Origin: Doryteuthis pealeii
Taxonomy: Eukaryota > Mollusca > Cephalopoda > Myopsida > Loliginidae
Length of the DNA stretch: 64,000 nucleotides
Assembly (NCBI GenBank): GCA_023376005.1
Contig: CM042176.1
Span: 11,032,917-11,096,916, forward strand
Direction: 5' to 3'
Shown: positions 1-12,787 of the stretch, one piece after another
Layout: every line of letters starts with the position of its first letter
Position numbering within the stretch: the first letter of the stretch is position 1
The notes under the pieces: generated by a model
The model's database searches: none
The model's input: the letters and a program-made list of their open reading frames with translations, nothing else
Told to the model about the DNA's origin: nothing
Position numbers and translations under genes: made by a program

Positions 1-375
1 ATGATGATGAAGGGGCGCTTCACATTCCCCAGACCTCTAAAACTGGAACTTCACCATCAGATAGTTTAACGTCATTCCCAGAACATGAAGACCCTCAGCC
101 ACCGCTTTCTAGCACATGATAAAAAGGATTGGGGTTTGCCAAAAGAGCAATAGGGTTGGGACAGTCATATAGGTGCTAGGGCTTGATGTTTCCAGCTGAT
201 TGATTGGAAGGAGCCTCTCCAACTGCCTGTCTAGCCTAATTAAGGGCCAAATGGACTGCTCATCCACCCGGATTCCGTCCTTAAGCATCACAGGTTTCCA
301 CCCATGGCCAATAAGTGGCTCCATCGGAGGTGGGAGGTTTTTTTTTACCCCTCTGCAGAGGTGCAGTCAGTGTAG
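1..375 (-). repeat. Rep-B retroposon copy cut by the window edge
   Basis: Matches the copies at 42126, 50690, 52719 and 60205. It shares the blocks around 'cattccccagacctc', 'gataaaaagg' and 'ttggggtttgcc', and extends past where most copies stop, to a 'cctctgcagaggtgcag' end. The orientation is set by the shared 3' tail seen in fuller copies. Confidence 0.75.
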
Positions 376-471
376 AAAAGTAAAGTTGAAGGAGTTTCTA
401 TACATGATTTATTTTAGTAAAAAAAACAAAAATAAAAACATGAATTCTGCTAAAAAATTTCATAATTATTA

Positions 472-720
472 GGTAAAACTTGCAAATTCTCATCAAAATC
501 TCATGATATTACAGGGTGACTCAGAAAAAACAGAACCTAAATTATTTATTTTCCCATTAAACTAACCCTAAACCAACCCTATAGGTACTACCACTCTGTA
601 ATAAAACTTAATTTTAACTAGGGGGGGGGGGGGCTAGTTAAAATTAAGTTTTATTACAAAATTTGTGGGTTTTGTTTTTTCTGGGTCATGGGATTTTGAG
701 TATGATTAGCAAGTTTTACC
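472..720. mobile_element. MITE-1, palindromic element with 8-bp TSD
   Basis: TIRs start GGTAAAACTTGC and end GCAAGTTTTACC. The target site aattatta is duplicated exactly on both sides (464-471, 721-728). Long imperfect inverted arms meet at a poly-G loop near 622. No coding capacity. Confidence 0.85.
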
Positions 721-728
721 AATTATTA

Positions 729-1780
729 TTCTTCTTCAAACTTTTACTTACTTTTTTAATTGAATTGCCAAGAAAAATAATTTTTTTCCAAGAAATCTTC
801 TGATATAATTATTCACTCTTATTTTTATAGAAAAAATTTTAAATCTTTTTTATAGGTTCGTTTTTTTTTTCTCTTCAGATTTCATAAAATGAAAGGGAGG
901 GGGGGGGAGACCTCGTAAAAATATCTCCCCTAATATATTTCAGGAAAAACCTATTTTAAACATAATTTCATCAACAGATGAATGAATACCGAAATTTTCG
1001 TGAAAATTTGACTCTTAATTGATTTTTTATAGAATTTTAAAAAAGCCTCTAGTCGTAACTTGTTTTTGGCTACGTTAAATTTCAATTGATTTAATGGTGC
1101 GAAAATGTAAACATTGTTTTCGTTTATAGTTTTCATTATTTTCGTAAGCTGAAAAATGTTTAAAAAAATTATCAGGAGATTTTTTATATATTTTTTTAAT
1201 GTTTCTTTTGAATGGTCCAAAAATTTTGAAGATAATATTAACCTTTATTCAAGTTTCATTGTGTTAAATATAGGGGGGGGGGGTAAATTTCACACGTCAG
1301 ATTGGACAACCCTAGTGCCCAGTGTATTCAACCCTTACATGTAGGTTTGATGTCTACAATTTTAAATATCCAACAAAGGTAAAAAATATATAAAAATCTG
1401 GAATAGAAGAAAAATTCAGCAATAATTTTATTAGTAGCGATTTTCAGTTTATTATGTACTTTCATTCTTTAAAAAAAAATGTACCCTGACTTTTTCTTCC
1501 GGTGTAACAATGTTGTTGTCCCTTGTAAAAATACAACCATTCCACGTGACCTTAAACTTTCACGTTATAGCAGTAGAAAGAGAAAGTAGAAAACAACAAC
1601 AACAATAATAATTAATATAATAAAAAAATAAAACGTAAACATTAATTTAAAACACGATTTCAGGAATTCTATGATATAATAGAACATTCTTTTTTTAAAT
1701 ATCGGAGTTTTCTTTAATCTTATTTTATCGTAAAAAATATTTGTTTTCATTTGAAATAACTTTTAGAAACGTATTGTAAC
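729..1780. other. AT-rich sequence, no feature recognised
   Basis: Homopolymer A/T runs and two short G runs (about 897-908 and 1273-1281). I see no exon, TIR or known repeat here. Confidence 0.6.
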
Positions 1781-1786
1781 TAAAAC

Positions 1787-1857
1787 TAGAACGTTAATAG
1801 CATATGTTTGTGTTATTTATTAAATATTAATAAATAACACGAAAAGATACTATTAAC
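1787..1857. repeat. Palindrome
   Basis: Arms aacgttaatag...ctattaacgtt enclose a second palindrome gtgttatttatt...aataaataacac. The spacer is only a few bases. Confidence 0.75.
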
Positions 1858-1952
1858 GTTCATTTTCCAAAAGAAGTCGAGGAACATATAAAAGTTAACA
1901 AATAAAATTATTGCGGAACGACTTCAGGTATTATATTCAAAGAACAAGTCAA

Positions 1953-2268
1953 AATTAATAATTTTAATATTTCGGACTGTTGTCCTCATCTTTATTGTGT
2001 ATAAAATAAACGTTCAGGCAACAGTAACCTCCGGCTCTGTTCAGATGTTGTTGTTGTTTTTTAATTACTTTAAAATAACTCATCTTCATTCAGATGACTT
2101 ATTTTACCCCCCCCCCCCCCAAAAAAAAAAACAACACCTGGACCGAGCCCGAGGTTACTGTTGCCACAGTAAACTCGGGCTCTGTTCAGCTGCTTTTATT
2201 TTTTATTTAAAAAAATTTAATACACAATAAAGATGAGGACAACAGTCCGAAATATCAAAATTATTCAT
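1953..2268. repeat. Nested inverted repeat built on the SINE-G 3' end
   Basis: The outer arms are both SINE-G tails (cggactgttgtcctcatc and its complement ending in aataaagatgagg). The inner arms are ggcaacagtaacctc and gaggttactgttgcc. A C-run followed by an A-run sits in the loop. Confidence 0.7.
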
Positions 2269-2356
2269 ATCAAGCCTCATCTCATAAATATATATAAAAT
2301 GTGAGTCAAAATAATTCGTAGGTTTCCCTGTATAAAAGCTTTTTATCCACGTGTAA

Positions 2357-2608
2357 GGCCAGTTAGCTCAGTAGTCGGTAGAGCACTCGGCTGGGAACCA
2401 CAAGGTTCGATACCAGCCCTCGCCAACTCAGTTAGGGTATGAGTAGCACAGTGATCTGTGCGGTAAAGTAAGGAGCTGATGGTAGGTGTGGCGCTCAACC
2501 TCAGACGTTTAAACAACAATCTTCTTGGTCTAGCGCTAGTGGTAAGGGAATAGACTCCCTCACTGTATGACTGATATCGACTTTAGGCCACCCCCGACAA
2601 CGCTGGAT
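2357..2608 (+). repeat. SINE-A copy (tRNA-derived)
   Basis: The head has a pol III A-box-like tagctcagtagtcggtagag and a B box ggttcgatacc. The body has 'gtatgagtagcacag', 'gtaaagtaaggagctgatgg' and 'gactttaggccacc'. Several copies in both orientations occur across the window. Confidence 0.85.
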
Positions 2609-2737
2609 GATACCCATTTCATAAAAAGATTTTTTTAATATTGGTACAATTTTGTGAAGGGGTTTAGATTTCCGTAAATATAACCAATTTGGGGAAGTTC
2701 ATAACAGTTGTTATTTTATTTTGATATTTACAAAACC

Positions 2738-2876
2738 TGTTCGGTGTTCGCCACGGGTAGGATGACACAAGGCTGCAAGTTTGGGGCATCCAGCGAGGAT
2801 AGAAATCGCTATTGAATAATAATGGATCTGCGAGACTAGCTTGTTACCCATTACACCACGGTGGGATCCCTAGGCT
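2738..2876 (-). repeat. SINE-C copy (tRNA-like, diverged)
   Basis: Read on the minus strand it begins ggtgtaatgggtaacaagc (A box) and has a weak B box; the tail ends in 'gtgtcatcc'. It is the most diverged copy of the family found. Confidence 0.65.
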
Positions 2877-3021
2877 TTTTTTTTTTTGTAGTTTCTCCAT
2901 TCATCTGAAATGGTCGATCCAAATTTTACGACATTGTTGATGGATCATCTATAATAGTCGCTCCCAACATCTCTGTGATCCAGAGTTGTGGATATCTTGC
3001 AGGAATTCCAATAGACTGCGA

Positions 3022-3270
3022 ATTCAGTATATTAGCTCAATCAGTAGAGCGTCCGGCTAGAAACCACAAGGTTCCTAGTTCGATACCGGCCCTCGCCAAC
3101 TCAGCGTATGAGTAGCACAGGGATCTGTACGGTAAAGTAAGGAGCTGATGGTAGGTGTGGCGCTCCAACTCAGACGCAAAAACAATCTCCTTGGTCTAGC
3201 GCTAGTGAAAAGGGGATAGACTCCCTAGCCGATTGGCTGATACCGACTTTAGGCCACCCAACGACGTGAA
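3022..3270 (+). repeat. SINE-A copy
   Basis: Same head and body as 2357-2608: tagctcaatcagtagagcg, ggttcctagttcgatacc and the conserved 3' block ending 'gactttaggccacc'. Confidence 0.85.
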
Positions 3271-3625
3271 TTCAGTAGCGTAAATTTTTTTACCATAGTC
3301 TACCGGATAGAAATTAGTGGAATATGAAATGAAGTTCAATGTAATTCACAGTCTACCCTACCTTTAAAAAAAACCCAAATTTTATAAATGAATTAACGTA
3401 TTTATTAAGTTATGTTTTCCTTAGAGCTTCTTTTTTATTAAAATTATTAATCCCAGTTGAGAAATTAAAAACATATACATTGGCATATTCCACTAACGTC
3501 TATCCGGTAGACTATGGTAAAAATTTAGGTAGACTGTGAATTCAGGGGCGTAAATTTGTACCATAGTCTACCGGACAGGTGTTATTGGAATATGAAATAC
3601 AGTCCAATGTATATACTATATATAT
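3271..3625. repeat. Three-armed inverted/direct repeat
   Basis: The block 'accatagtctaccgga' occurs forward near 3291, inverted near 3500 and forward again near 3573. A second arm pair aattcacagtctacc / ggtagactgtgaatt lies between them. Looks like a palindromic element with a partial second copy. Confidence 0.7.
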
Positions 3626-4130
3626 TTTTTTAATTACTCAACTGGGATTAATACTTTTAATAAAAACCAAACATAACTTAATATGTCGTATGTTATACGT
3701 TAATTCATTCATTTTTTTTTTTAAATTAAAGGACAACATTAATTGATGTTGTAAAATTGCGTAGTGATTCTTTTTCTACCGTCCTAGAAGCCAATATCCC
3801 AAAATTGCCAAATGACATTCAGTTTTCACAAGGGACGTCCAATCGATTTTGCGCGATAAATGTACACATGACGGGAAAAGTTACAAAACGTTTCTAAAAG
3901 TTATTTCTTTCAACTGACACAAAGATAAAATAAGATTGTAGAAAACTCCAATATTTAAAAAAAAAAAAGTTTTTTTTTTTTCATATCATAGAATTCCTGA
4001 AATCGTGTTTTAAATTAATGTTTACGTTAAATTTTGACCGCTTTCATCAACTTGGAACTCATGGCCTGTGTCACCAAGTCGCACCTTGTATTTTTAAATT
4101 TAAACTAAACATCTTGGGGGTACATATTTC

Positions 4131-4532
4131 GGCTGAACTTGCACAACGGTCGGAAAATTAAAACGGTAAGTTTTTTTTTTGAGGTCCCCCATAACAGTTT
4201 TTAAAAAAAAACAATAAAAAACCCTAAATTACTATACATTTAATGTTGAAAAATATTTTTTAAAACCAAGTTTAATTGAAATTATACATTGCTATACTAA
4301 CACAAACAACTTAGACTAATGTGTCTACCGTTGGGTTCAATAATTAATTTCAATGGTTAAATAAATGTATAGTAATTTTTTTTTTCAAGCAATACGTAAT
4401 TAAAAACAACCTTAACCCCTAAACCGTAACTCAATTCGCAACAAGTTCATTCATAAACTGTAGTTAAACTGTCATGGGGGACCTCCAAAAAACTTTCCGT
4501 TTTAATTTTCCGACCGTTGTGCAAGTTCAGTC
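4131..4532. mobile_element. MITE-2, palindromic element with 8-bp TSD
   Basis: TIR GGCTGAACTTGCACAACGG at the left; complementary end ...CAAGTTCAGTC at the right. The target catatttc is duplicated exactly (4123-4130, 4533-4540). Arms of about 75 bp also contain gaggtcccccat / atgggggacctc. Confidence 0.88.
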
Positions 4533-5248
4533 CATATTTCGTGCCAATACTAGTTCCTTTGAATTTCTGGTTCAAACAGATCACTGCAAATGATTTAAAA
4601 AATGACATTGGCAATTATTTATATCAATAATCACACTGAAGTTGCTTTTTTTTTTTTTTTCCTTTTTCAAATTAACTCCGTCAATTGAGTGTTGTTTTTA
4701 CACTGTTGCAAATATATACTATGGTCACACACAACTTTAGTTTCAGTAATATTTTTTCTGTTGTAAATACTGCAGAAAGCCGTCAGCTTCTAATTTTGTA
4801 AAAAAATCCATTCTTGGAGAAATACTAGCAATAATAGACATCGGAAGAGAAATCCAAATAGCCTTCCTCATACAAATGTATTGAGAATAATGACTGCTTT
4901 AGACTGCACACATGTACGTAGATTTGAAAGGGGACTGTATAATCGTTACACCGGAAAGAAAATCAGGGTCCGTTTTAAGAGGAAAATGCATAGTAAAATG
5001 AGCCCCCCCCCCCTACTTCGTGAAGTTTAAAATATATATTTTTTTAATTTCGAGGTGTAAATATGATATTGTGTACTTTAGTCGATAATAATCTAAAGAA
5101 TTTTAAAAAAAAAAAAAAAGCTAATATTTTATTTCATTTTTTGTTTTTTGTTTTAGAAGTGGCGTTCTTGATCCGAAACTCTGTTAGATGATTTTGCTCC
5201 GAAAACTATACTACAAAATATTTGCACTTTTAGTGAATGTTGTTTACT

Positions 5249-5250
5249 AC

Positions 5251-5308
<58 letters not shown>

Positions 5309-5461
5309 TATATATGTACAGGGGGTGACTTAACGGAGAAGATGAGATATCGAGTTAGTTGCAACTTCGACCGTCGATGAAATAATTAACCGAATAAGTC
5401 GGGGTTATTGATGAATATAAAAGTGTTCAATACTTTCGTAGAGAAGATTTAGTAATTACTA

Positions 5462-5497
<36 letters not shown>

Positions 5498-5506
5498 ATA
5501 CACACT
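5249..5506. repeat. TA and TG microsatellites
   Basis: A (TA)n block of about 55 bp from 5250, and a second TA block near 5463 followed by (TG)n. Confidence 0.95.
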
Positions 5507-7260
5507 ACGTTCCAAGAACAAGAATACCTCTCTTAGCTATAACGCAGTCAACATTTATAGATTAAATTTAAATACAACCAAAAATTTGTAATCGTTTTCC
5601 ACTCTAAATCAAATAATAAAGCTTTCTTCTTCTTCGCCCATGGCCGGGCAGTGACCTATATTCAAAATCCTAATAATGGATACTTGGTTTAAACCATAGA
5701 CTTCGGACATGGCAGTTCCTAAAAATACTAATTGACCTTGGTGTTATCTTTTTATAAGAGGATAACCGAGGATTATTATTGATTAAACATTATGCCTTAC
5801 TCATAATAAACAAACAAATATTACTAATATTTAAAAAAGTAAAAAATCGGGCCATTGTATTTGAGTATTGAAGAAGTTAGATCTATAATATGTTATATTA
5901 TATCTCTATTTTTCTTTAAATATTTTATTCGAAATATTTATTTGTATCAAAATAATGGTTTTATGATTTTTTTAGTTTTAAGATTTTAATAGTCTTTATT
6001 CACTAAATATTTCCTATTTATTACATAAAGAGATTTATTTTTCTATTAATTTTTTTTTTTATTCCAGAAAGTTTTTTTTTTTCAGGTGTCTATTGTTTGT
6101 TTATACATAAAGCAAATATCTGAGAGATATATTTTAATCAAACTATTCACAGTATTTTTTTAATATATAAAAATTTTGTAAAACTTTAAAATAACTTTAA
6201 AAAAATGTCTAAATTTTTGTTTTAGTAACTTAAAAACAAGTGTTAATAGATAGTACTTAATTTTTAAAAAATACATTAAAAAGTATTTTATTGAAAAAAA
6301 AGAGTCCAAAATGAAGAAAAAAGTGTTATCTAAGTTTAAAATAGTCCTTAAAAATGTTATTTTCAAACAATGAATATATTCTACGTTTGTTGTCTACAAT
6401 AAAAAAAAATAATTGTAGTTTGAAAAATATTTCAGTATTTGGTAAGACATTTTTAAAAAAAAAAAAAAAAAAAAAAGGAAAGATTTTACTTAATTTTTTA
6501 ACTGTAGCCAAGTGTATATAATTTTATTGTCTCTTAAAAAAAAAGATTTTGTGGGTATATTAAAAATTTATCAAAGACCTTATTAAAAAATCTATATACA
6601 TTTTTCTTTAGTTTTTCTTGTTTAAAAAATTTTTTTTTTAAGGTTTCGTTTTTTTTCTAGATGTGTTACGCACGTACATATAAACACACCTTGTGTGTAA
6701 TGTATACAGTGTATTACTGTATTCACGCCATGCACATAATACTATAAAGCAAACTTAAAATATTAGTGAAAAACCTTTTCTTTTTTTCTTCTTTTTTAAA
6801 AAAAATTGTCTCTTTAAATGGAAAAATGGTAAAAATCCCTTAAGAAAATAAAATGAATTAAAGATTGTAAAGTTTTAAATGCCCTCCACAAATTAAAAAA
6901 AAAAAATTGTGTCGCTGTCAATTGAATGCTGATAAATTAAAAAGTTTAATAAAGTACAAATATTTACACCTCGATCCTACGTAGATTTGAAACCCAACCT
7001 CTAAAAGTAAAATCAAAATCCCACTTCCTTCCCTTAATAATTCAATTATGCAGCGATGTAAAATAATTTGCATTATGAGGTCAGGTAAAAAAAATGTATC
7101 CCAATTTATATTTCTTTGTCTTTGATTCTGAATTGGTGTTTACGTAACTCATGTTAAAAAAATGGGAGTGGGGGTGAAAAAAGAAAAAAAAAGGGAATGG
7201 AAGGAGACGAAGACAAAAAAAATCAACATTATCGATGATCGCATCACTTGTGTGAGATCT
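5507..7260. other. AT-rich, repeat-poor stretch
   Basis: None of the dispersed families named here appear. Long A and T runs only (for example 6452-6477). No reading frame with coding character. Confidence 0.6.
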
Positions 7261-7299
7261 TTTTTTTTCTTTCTGCTTTTAGGCGGACAACGGGAGACA

Positions 7300-7369
7300 A
7301 TCATCGACATTTGGGTCGACGTCTTCCTTCTCTCCTTGACACTAACAATGGCGGATATACTCAGTGACT
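7300..7369 (+). other. Exon-like GC-richer island, possible terminal exon
   Basis: A pyrimidine-rich tract ends in 'ctgcttttag' at 7281, followed by about 90 bp of balanced composition, then AT-rich DNA again. All three frames stay open briefly and end in stops (for example ...NNGGYTQ stop; ...ADILSD stop). The frame cannot be chosen from sequence alone and no family is recognised. Confidence 0.25.
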
Positions 7370-8032
7370 GACTGGCCAGAAAGCCGTTCATGGCGATCCG
7401 TCTCCATCCTTTTGGTCACAGCTACAAAACGAATATACGAACTTCTTAATGATGACTAAAAGGAAACAAGAAAAATATTAAAGCTTATATTTACACTATA
7501 TATATTTTATATTTACGTATATATAGTCACGGAGAGAACGTGATTTATTAAAAAGTAATTCTTGCTAATAATTAAAAAAAAATACTATACACCATAAAAA
7601 TAACTGGTGTTAAAAAGCTGGTTTTAAAAAAATAGATAAATAAAATAGGAGTTTAGAACTAAAAGTTTTGATATAGATTTATATTAGGAAAAAAATGTGG
7701 CTCATTTTAAATGACTTTTTCCTTAAGAAAATGCGTTTAAAATTTTAGATTTAATTGATGTTAAAATGTAAACAAATTGTGAAGCATGGTAAAAAAATGT
7801 CTATAATACATTAAAAATAAGCATATTCACTTTACACACACACATATATGAACGAAATATAAATATATTTTTTTATATAAATTACGCATTTATTTATACA
7901 CAAAAAACAGTAAAGAGGTACATATCTTACATATACATTTTATTACTTATAAAGTAACAATGTACAAAATGTACACCATGAACTTTAACACAATAGTATT
8001 TATGAATAGTAATAATTGTATGCACAAATAAT

Positions 8033-8082
<50 letters not shown>

Positions 8083-8204
8083 GTGTGTGTGTTCACAGCT
8101 TGAATTTATTAAAACACATTTAATTACATATTCAAAGCAAAACACACACACACTATAATAGAATACTACACACATAAAATCACATACACATAACAGAATC
8201 ACAC

Positions 8205-8248
<44 letters not shown>

Positions 8249-10620
8249 ATATTATCAACTGCGTCATTATTTCTTCGTATGAAAAAAAAATAGCTCAACC
8301 CCAAAGAAAGGACATTTTTCTTTTTTTTTTCTCTCAACGAAATCAAATCTGAAACCATTTTTTATTATTAATATTAAAAAAAAAGATATTTTACAAATCA
8401 ATTCCTATTTTCTTTCTCGGTGCGAAAATTAATACTAAAAAAAAAGAAAGTAAGAAAGAAAAGAAAAGAAAATGTCCATCTTGGTTTCGGATTTTTCCCG
8501 CTTCTTTTTGTGCTAACAACCACGAAGAAACAAATGTTTTTTTGTTGATCTACCTTTTTTTTTTAGTATTAGGTGCCAACAAATGAACTGGAAGTGATTT
8601 CTTGTTTTTGCTAGTGCGGAAAAGAAATACTATTCGTTTAGATAGTAATGTTATTATTTTAACCAGGACTTTTATATTTGTAAATGAACGAATTTTATAT
8701 AAACTTTTGAGAGAATTATTCATTAATGGCTTTTTATTTAACCCAAATACTTAAACAAAGAAATAACAATCTTTTTTCTTGTATCATATTACGATCAAGA
8801 CTTTCTTTATAGACTTTTAATTTTCCTTTTTTTTTATTCTTTCTAATTATTAAATCGCAAAAAAATGAATATTTGAATGTTACAATTTTTTTCATTGCTT
8901 GTATCACTTTATATTTTTTAACTGTTAAAAATAAAATTAAAAAAAAAACAAACCAAAAAAACATTTTATAAATTCAAACATCTTTCAAATACTCGAAAAA
9001 TATGATTTTAGAAAACTATTGTTATGAAAATTTATGTTAGTGTTTTTGTTTTTTTTCACTTTTTACACACAAACACTTTAAGTACAAAAACACTTTTTTT
9101 TAAAAGTCTTATTAAAAATTTAAAAGGATAACAGGAAAAAAAAGTAAATTTATTTATCATTTTATCATTACACAATAAAAGTCTTTTTTTAATTAATAAA
9201 TTTAAAATTATTAATCTATTTTCTATTATGTGTAATAAATGGGAAATAAATGATTAATTTATTACTTAATTTATTAATTATATATATAATATATAATTAA
9301 TTGATATAAAATAAATTATATATTATAAAATAAATTAATAAATTATATAATAGATTAATGATTTATTAATTAATGAAATAATTTAATCATTGAAAAGTTT
9401 TCTTTATTAATTATTAGATATTAATTTTTAAAAAAAAACTACACTGACAAATATGTAAATAATTTGTTATATACTTTATAAGTTGAGAAAAGTTGTAATC
9501 TCCCACATACAGACACACACACACAACATAGTTAGTTGGCTTTTAAAGTAACGGTATAATAAAACTAATTGACTTGGCCAGTAATTTTCTTAAGTACCAT
9601 GACTGAAAAAGTGCATTAAAAGCTAGAAAAATAATCTTTTTTTTTTCTTCAGGCCATATTAAAACAAAAGAAAGAAGAAAAAAACAAGTTTTTCACTGTA
9701 AATAAATGTCCTTTGTATTTTTGATTTCTACAAAAACTCATAATAAAAAGACTAATAACTAAATATGCTGGATGAACCCACCCCCCAAAAAAAAACCCAA
9801 AACGAACAACTACGGCCTAAAAAATAAAAAGAAAAAAAAGAAAGTTATATGAGGGGGTGTATTTTTAAAACTAACCCTACTCAAGATATCACGTGATGCT
9901 GCTCTCTAAATTCGGACCTACCCCAGCGACCCCCCCCCCCAAAAAAAAATCCTTACCCTCACTTTGTTGAAAAAAAAAATCTTTTAGATTTCATCGATTC
10001 CTTAAAAAAAAAGGGGAAATTTATTGTCAAATATTTTTGGACACATTTTTTAATTTCAATTAAAAAAAAAATAAATTGACTCCACTCAAATGAATATTGG
10101 GAATATTTATGATATTAAAATTAAAAGAATATTTATGTTATTAAATTTAAAAAAATATTTGAATTAAAAAAAATTATTATATTAAATTAAGAAATATTTA
10201 AATTAAAAAAATTATATTAAATTAAGAAATATCTAAAGTAAAAAATATTTATTAAATTAAAAATTTAAATCAAAAGTTTACATCCATCCAATTATTTTAT
10301 TTATTTGTTTATTTAAAAAAATCTGACCTATATTATTTAATACCCTGTATTTTTTTTGTACAACTCTTTAGGGAATTTTGATTATTAATGAAGCTCACCA
10401 AACACGTTTTAAGAAAAAAAATTCTATAGCTTTTATCTTTGGCCGACTTTTCTTTACGTTATTTTTAGTTAGATCTAAGATCTTTGTTGAAATTTTTTAA
10501 TTTATAAATTATAACTTAATGACAAAGAAACATTTCTGTGTTGATTTCTTTATTCAAGCAAACACAAAAATTTTTGTGTTTTTAGTATTTCGTTGAAAAA
10601 TTCTCAACTAAATTATATAT
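7370..10620. other. AT-rich, repeat-poor stretch with microsatellites
   Basis: (TA)n at 8038-8080, (CA)n at 8214-8246, poly-A and poly-T tracts and tata-rich DNA near 9270-9380. No SINE, Helitron or LINE family of this window is present. Could be a long UTR or intron. Confidence 0.55.
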
Positions 10621-10638
10621 ATAAAAAAAAAAGAATAA

Positions 10639-10812
10639 AAAAAGGGTTTAATGATGTATTTTCAATGAAAATACATCGTTAGACCCTTTTTTAAAAAAAG
10701 ATTTTGAAAAACTTTTTTAAATCAATTTTTCTAGAACTTATGGTACAAATACACTGTATTTGTACCATAAGTTCTTGTGTGATTTTCTGTATTTAATACA
10801 GAAAATCACACA
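10639..10812. repeat. Three consecutive palindromes
   Basis: 10639-10692 (aatgatgtattttca / tgaaaatacatcgtt), 10733-10775 (agaacttatggtacaaat arms) and 10776-10812 (tgtgtgattttctgtatt arms). The second and third abut directly. Confidence 0.85.
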
Positions 10813-10834
10813 GATAATATCATTAGAATCGCAT

Positions 10835-10970
10835 TTTACGTATAAATAGCATTAGATTACGTAAACTCCCGAAGTAGCCTAACCCTAACCCTAACACTAA
10901 TCCTAAAACTTCAAAGGTTTCGGATATTTTCGCGAAATGTAATGCTTTTTATACGTAATCTAATGACATT
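10835..10970. repeat. Inverted repeat enclosing a short telomere-like tract
   Basis: Arms include acgtataaatagcatta / taatgctttttatacgt and cattagattacgta / tacgtaatctaatg. The loop contains 'cctaaccctaaccctaac' at about 10878-10895. Confidence 0.7.
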
Positions 10971-11082
10971 ATCATTATCTCTTGCGCGCTATTCTGCATT
11001 AATACCGAACTTTTTATGACCTGGATTCTATGATTAATTAATAATGGTTTTTGAAAGTTTTGAAAATTAAATTAAAATTAAA

Positions 11083-11175
11083 ACGAACCATTATTATCAT
11101 TATTATTATCACCATTATTATCATTATTATTATCACCATTATTATTATTATTATTATTATTATTATCATCATCAC

Positions 11176-11220
<45 letters not shown>

Positions 11221-11388
11221 CATCATCATCAACATTATTGTCATCATCATCAACACTATTATTATTATTATCATCATCATCATCACTATTATTATTATTA
11301 TCATCATCATCATCATCACTATTATTATTATCATCATCATCATCACTATTATTATTATCATCATCATCATCACTATTATTATTATCAC

Positions 11389-11428
<40 letters not shown>
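11083..11428. repeat. ATT/ATC trinucleotide array
   Basis: About 345 bp of perfect triplet phase, with blocks of ATT alternating with blocks of ATC. It stays open in several frames on both strands (poly-Ile, poly-Asn/Asp, poly-Met), which is a simple-repeat artefact and not a gene. Confidence 0.95.
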
Positions 11429-11430
<2 letters not shown>

Positions 11431-11894
11431 ACAACAACAGCTTTTCGTGTTTTCCTTTTTTGTATTGTTTCACTTAACAATAAATACAAAAAAGTAACAA
11501 CAAAAACCCCGAGTAACATTTCAAAACAACAAAAAATTTCTTTATTGAATGATAATAAAACAAAATGCGTAGGTTGAAATGTCCCAGCAGAATAATAGCG
11601 AGAAATGTTTTTTCTCAATGTTATTGTAAAAAGTTATTTTGGTCCAAGTGAGTAATTATGAAACAAAAGATGTAAACAATAGATGATATAAAAAGCATAG
11701 TAACAATAATATTTGGAAAATGAAAAAAAAAAACAACAAAAAAACTTATAAAAATCCAATATCAAAGGGAGGGTATTTTTTTTCATGGACAAAGGGAAGT
11801 AACTCTAAAAAATTTTTTTTCAAAGTTAGGATTCTATGCCCTAAATTCGATTTTATTTATTTCTACTTTCATTTTGAAAAAAGTTACCTATTTG

Positions 11895-12190
11895 AGGTTT
11901 TGTATTATTTGGATTTTTCGGACTGTTGTCCTCATCTTTATTGTTATATACACAACGTTTCTGCCGATATGCCCTCCAGCCTTCTTTAGGTGTTTCTTGT
12001 CAAACTCAGGAACATTCTTGTTGAAATAGGGAGCCTTCATGGAAATTCGAACCAAAGAGGGTTCCTGAGTCCGATAAGAAACATCTGAAGAAAGGAGGAA
12101 GGCACATCAGCCGAAACGTTGTGTATATAACAATAAAGATGAGGACAACAGTCCGAAAAATCCAAATAATACAAAACCTCAAAAGTAGGG
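11895..12190. repeat. SINE-G inverted pair
   Basis: Two SINE-G 3' parts face each other. Both arms carry aacaataaagatgagg-type sequence, the 'cgaaacgttgtgtatat' block and 'ccaaataatacaaaacctc'. The loop lies near 12030. Confidence 0.8.
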
Positions 12191-12220
12191 ACCTTGTGTT
12201 TGGTTAATGCAAATGAGATC

Positions 12221-12625
12221 GGTAATCTGAACATTAGCTACATAAATGAGAGTAACCTGCCCTTGTTTGTTTCACTTTGAGGAAGCCTTATGTTTTGGTC
12301 GGCCATTTTCATTTCACTGTAAATCTACACTGAAAATATGAATTTGTTTGAATCAGAACAACTGCATGTTTTAACATGAAAATCTCATAAAATGTGTTCT
12401 TAATTGTGCTTGTGCATTATTTGAAATTAACTTAATTGTTATTAAGAACACATTTTATGATATTTTCGTGTTAAAACATGTAGTTGTACTGATTAAGACA
12501 AATTCATATTTTCAGTGTAGATTTACAGTGAAATGAAAATGGCCGACCAAAACATAACGGATTCCTCAAAGTGAAACAAACAAGGGGAGGTTACTTTCAT
12601 TTATGTAACTGATGTTCAGATTACC
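12221..12625. mobile_element. MITE-3, long palindrome with 8-bp TSD
   Basis: TIR GGTAATCTGAACATTAG and its complement. The target atgagatc is duplicated exactly (12213-12220, 12626-12633). Arms of about 190 bp include 'ttggtcggccattttcat'. Non-autonomous. Confidence 0.9.
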
Positions 12626-12787
12626 ATGAGATCTACATTGCTAGGGCCACACATTCAGGGGAAAGTCAAAGACACTTACTCCCCATGCACCAAACGCTCC
12701 CAAGTTGTCGTCACTTTTAATGATAGTGTTTGTAAGGGAAGATTTTCCCCTGCAAGATAGTTGGACTCGTCCAATGGGACAGATATA

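Noticed and set aside
109..324. Minus-strand 71-codon frame as a gene
   Set aside because: Lies inside Rep-B; other copies of the same repeat are broken in this frame.
2357..2430. Possible functional tRNA gene
   Set aside because: Good A and B boxes, but the fold is not a clean cloverleaf, and the same head plus 170 bp body recurs many times, so it is a SINE.
10878..10895. Chromosome-end telomere repeat
   Set aside because: Only two to three imperfect CCCTAA units inside an inverted repeat; far too short for a telomere.
11038..11497. Open frames of poly-Ile, poly-Asn/Asp and poly-Met
   Set aside because: Triplet microsatellite; open in many frames on both strands.
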